NCBI GenBank assembly: GCA_003519545.1
Contig: DOWN01000304.1
Span: 1 to 6,710, forward strand
Length of the DNA: 6,710 bases
Reading direction: 5' to 3'
From: Bacteroidota bacterium
GTDB lineage: Bacteria; Bacteroidota; Ignavibacteria; Tepidaquicellales; Tepidaquicellaceae
Shown: positions 5,620 to 6,710 of the stretch, piece by piece
Numbering within the stretch: the first letter of the stretch is position 1
Layout: every line of letters begins with the position of its first letter
Translations under genes and position numbers: made by a program
Notes under the pieces: model-generated
What the model saw: only the letters and a program-made list of their open reading frames with translations
Told to the model about the DNA's origin: nothing
The model's database searches: none

Positions 5620-6710
5620 TTACTTTATTTCTGATTCTTTATAATATCTTCCCTTCCATTGCGAACCTCTGCCGAATCTTAAAATCCTTAAAGAATTTAT
5701 ACCGAATAAAATTATCATAAAACTTCCGATAAAATTTGTGAACGAATATATAACAGAAAGTCGGAATTTTATCGCCTGTAATATCCTTATAATAACCGGT
5801 ATAAAAAAATTTATTACAGATAATTTTATTAAATCAGTATTAACTGTAAACAATGAATAGATTAGAATTAATAAAGGTAAAACAAATAAAACTCCATATA
5901 AAATAAAAATATTAATCAGACCTATTATTGAAAATGATATTCCCGGAAACAAATTTTTTGAAAAACCATTCCAAACCCCGATAAAATCCGAATACATTCT
6001 GCATTTAATTATATCCACACCATCAGCAAAAATTACTTTACCTCCGGTTTGTTTTATCAGTCTTCCAAACCAAACATCTTCAACAATTTTATTTTTTAAT
6101 TTTTTATGTCCTCCACTTTTAAAATAACTTTCCCTTTTAAACATCATAAACTGTCCGTTACTCATCAGAAGTTTTTCACTTTTTGCATATTCCACAAGTG
6201 CTATTGGTAAAAAATTCATAACAGTAAAATGAAGCATTGGTATTACAATTTTTTCCCAAAATGTTTTCGTTTCTTCTTCCGGCATCACAGAAAGCAAATC
6301 AGGATTTTCATTTTCCATAAAAAGCCCCGCACTCAAAAGTCCGCCTTCTTTAATCTCAGTATCAGCATCAATGAAAAGCAAATAATCTCCTGTTGCAGAC
6401 TCGCTTAACCGGTGACAAGCAAAATTCTTTCCAACCCATCCCTCCGGCAGTGGTTCACCTTGAATTATTTTTACCTTTTGATTATTAATTGAATTTAGAA
6501 TATTTGCCGTATTGTCAGTGGAGTTGTCATTCAAAACTATAATTTCATATTCAATATGTTTTTCACGTAAAACCGAATTTAAACATTTCAAAATATTATT
6601 CTCTTCATTTCTCACAGGTATCAATACAGAAATTTTCTTATTGAACTTTTGTGAATCCTGAGTTAATCTTTTTGATGAACTGTTAAGTTTATTTTTAATT
6701 TTCTTAATAC
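5620..6710 (-). CDS. Family 2 glycosyltransferase, CrtQ-like, membrane-associated (5' end outside window)
   Basis: Transfers a sugar from a nucleotide-sugar donor, probably to a lipid-type acceptor at the inner membrane. The GT-A domain shows SVLIPVRNEE at its start, VLNDNSTDNT, the metal-binding DAD (6361-6369), SGGHKK, and the Glu-Asp of VEDVW (6076-6081), the usual catalytic-base position. Three or so hydrophobic helices follow, then a C-terminal RGSQWKGRYY. From memory, GKNFAC after the first motif, CRMYSDF before the helices and the WKGR tail recall staphylococcal 4,4'-diaponeurosporenoate glycosyltransferase CrtQ; hopanoid-associated HpnB-type enzymes are an alternative. A TTG at 6624 could be taken as the start, but it falls inside the first conserved strand. 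The frame runs on without a stop for 28 more codons (IKKIKNKLNSSSKRLTQDSQ...) to the window edge. CrtQ-type proteins have an N-terminal helix there, so the gene is 5'-truncated by the window. The substrate is unproven. Confidence 0.88.
   Translation of the reverse strand, partial: IKKIKNKLNSSSKRLTQDSQKFNKKISVLIPVRNEENNILKCLNSVLREKHIEYEIIVLNDNSTDNTANILNSINNQKVKIIQGEPLPEGWVGKNFACHRLSESATGDYLLFIDADTEIKEGGLLSAGLFMENENPDLLSVMPEEETKTFWEKIVIPMLHFTVMNFLPIALVEYAKSEKLLMSNGQFMMFKRESYFKSGGHKKLKNKIVEDVWFGRLIKQTGGKVIFADGVDIIKCRMYSDFIGVWNGFSKNLFPGISFSIIGLINIFILYGVLFVLPLLILIYSLFTVNTDLIKLSVINFFIPVIIRILQAIKFRLSVIYSFTNFIGSFMIILFGINSLRILRFGRGSQWKGRYYKESEIK

Noticed and set aside
6622..6624. TTG as the start codon of the glycosyltransferase
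   Set aside because: It lies inside the first conserved strand, and the frame continues open upstream to the window edge.
1..6710. CRISPR array, tRNA, rRNA, insertion sequence, phage or defence genes
   Set aside because: No regularly spaced repeats, no cloverleaf or conserved RNA segments, no transposase or integrase motifs and no terminal inverted repeats were seen.

Overview
The window looks like ordinary chromosomal sequence from a very AT-rich bacterium (roughly 30% G+C by eye). Start codons are mostly preceded by A/T-rich sequence without a Shine-Dalgarno motif. That pattern, a short lipoprotein signal on the peptide-binding protein, and the general look of the proteins suggest the Bacteroidota/Ignavibacteriota side of the tree. 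There is no rRNA, tRNA or marker gene here, so this placement is an inference only.

Layout, left to right. (1) At the left edge, on the minus strand, are the first 21 codons of a gene with a signal-peptide-like N-terminus. Its ATG overlaps the stop of the next gene as ATGA. (2) Next is a complete minus-strand AMP-forming acyl-CoA synthetase. (3) A 91-bp divergent intergenic region follows, with A/T palindromes and a TATAAT box. (4) On the plus strand is a complete family-5 (Opp/Dpp-type) peptide-binding lipoprotein with no permease or ATPase genes beside it. (5) After an 11-bp convergent gap comes a minus-strand DNA polymerase IV (DinB). (6) A second divergent intergenic region of about 99 bp carries an inverted repeat. 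(7) On the plus strand is an eight-helix membrane protein that looks like a ZIP metal transporter whose central metal-site motifs have decayed. (8) After a 2-bp convergent gap, a minus-strand CrtQ-like family-2 glycosyltransferase runs off the right edge. Its frame stays open to the last base, so its true start lies outside the window.

The genes alternate strand at almost every boundary. Only the acyl-CoA synthetase and the partial gene after it look like one transcription unit. I see no shared pathway: fatty or carboxylic acid activation, peptide capture, translesion synthesis, a possible metal-related membrane protein, and glycosylation of a membrane lipid or carotenoid-like substrate. No mobile element, CRISPR array, phage or defence module is visible. 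I do not see a convincing undescribed multi-gene system. The most interesting single item is the ZIP-like protein, followed by the ATGA-coupled secreted protein.
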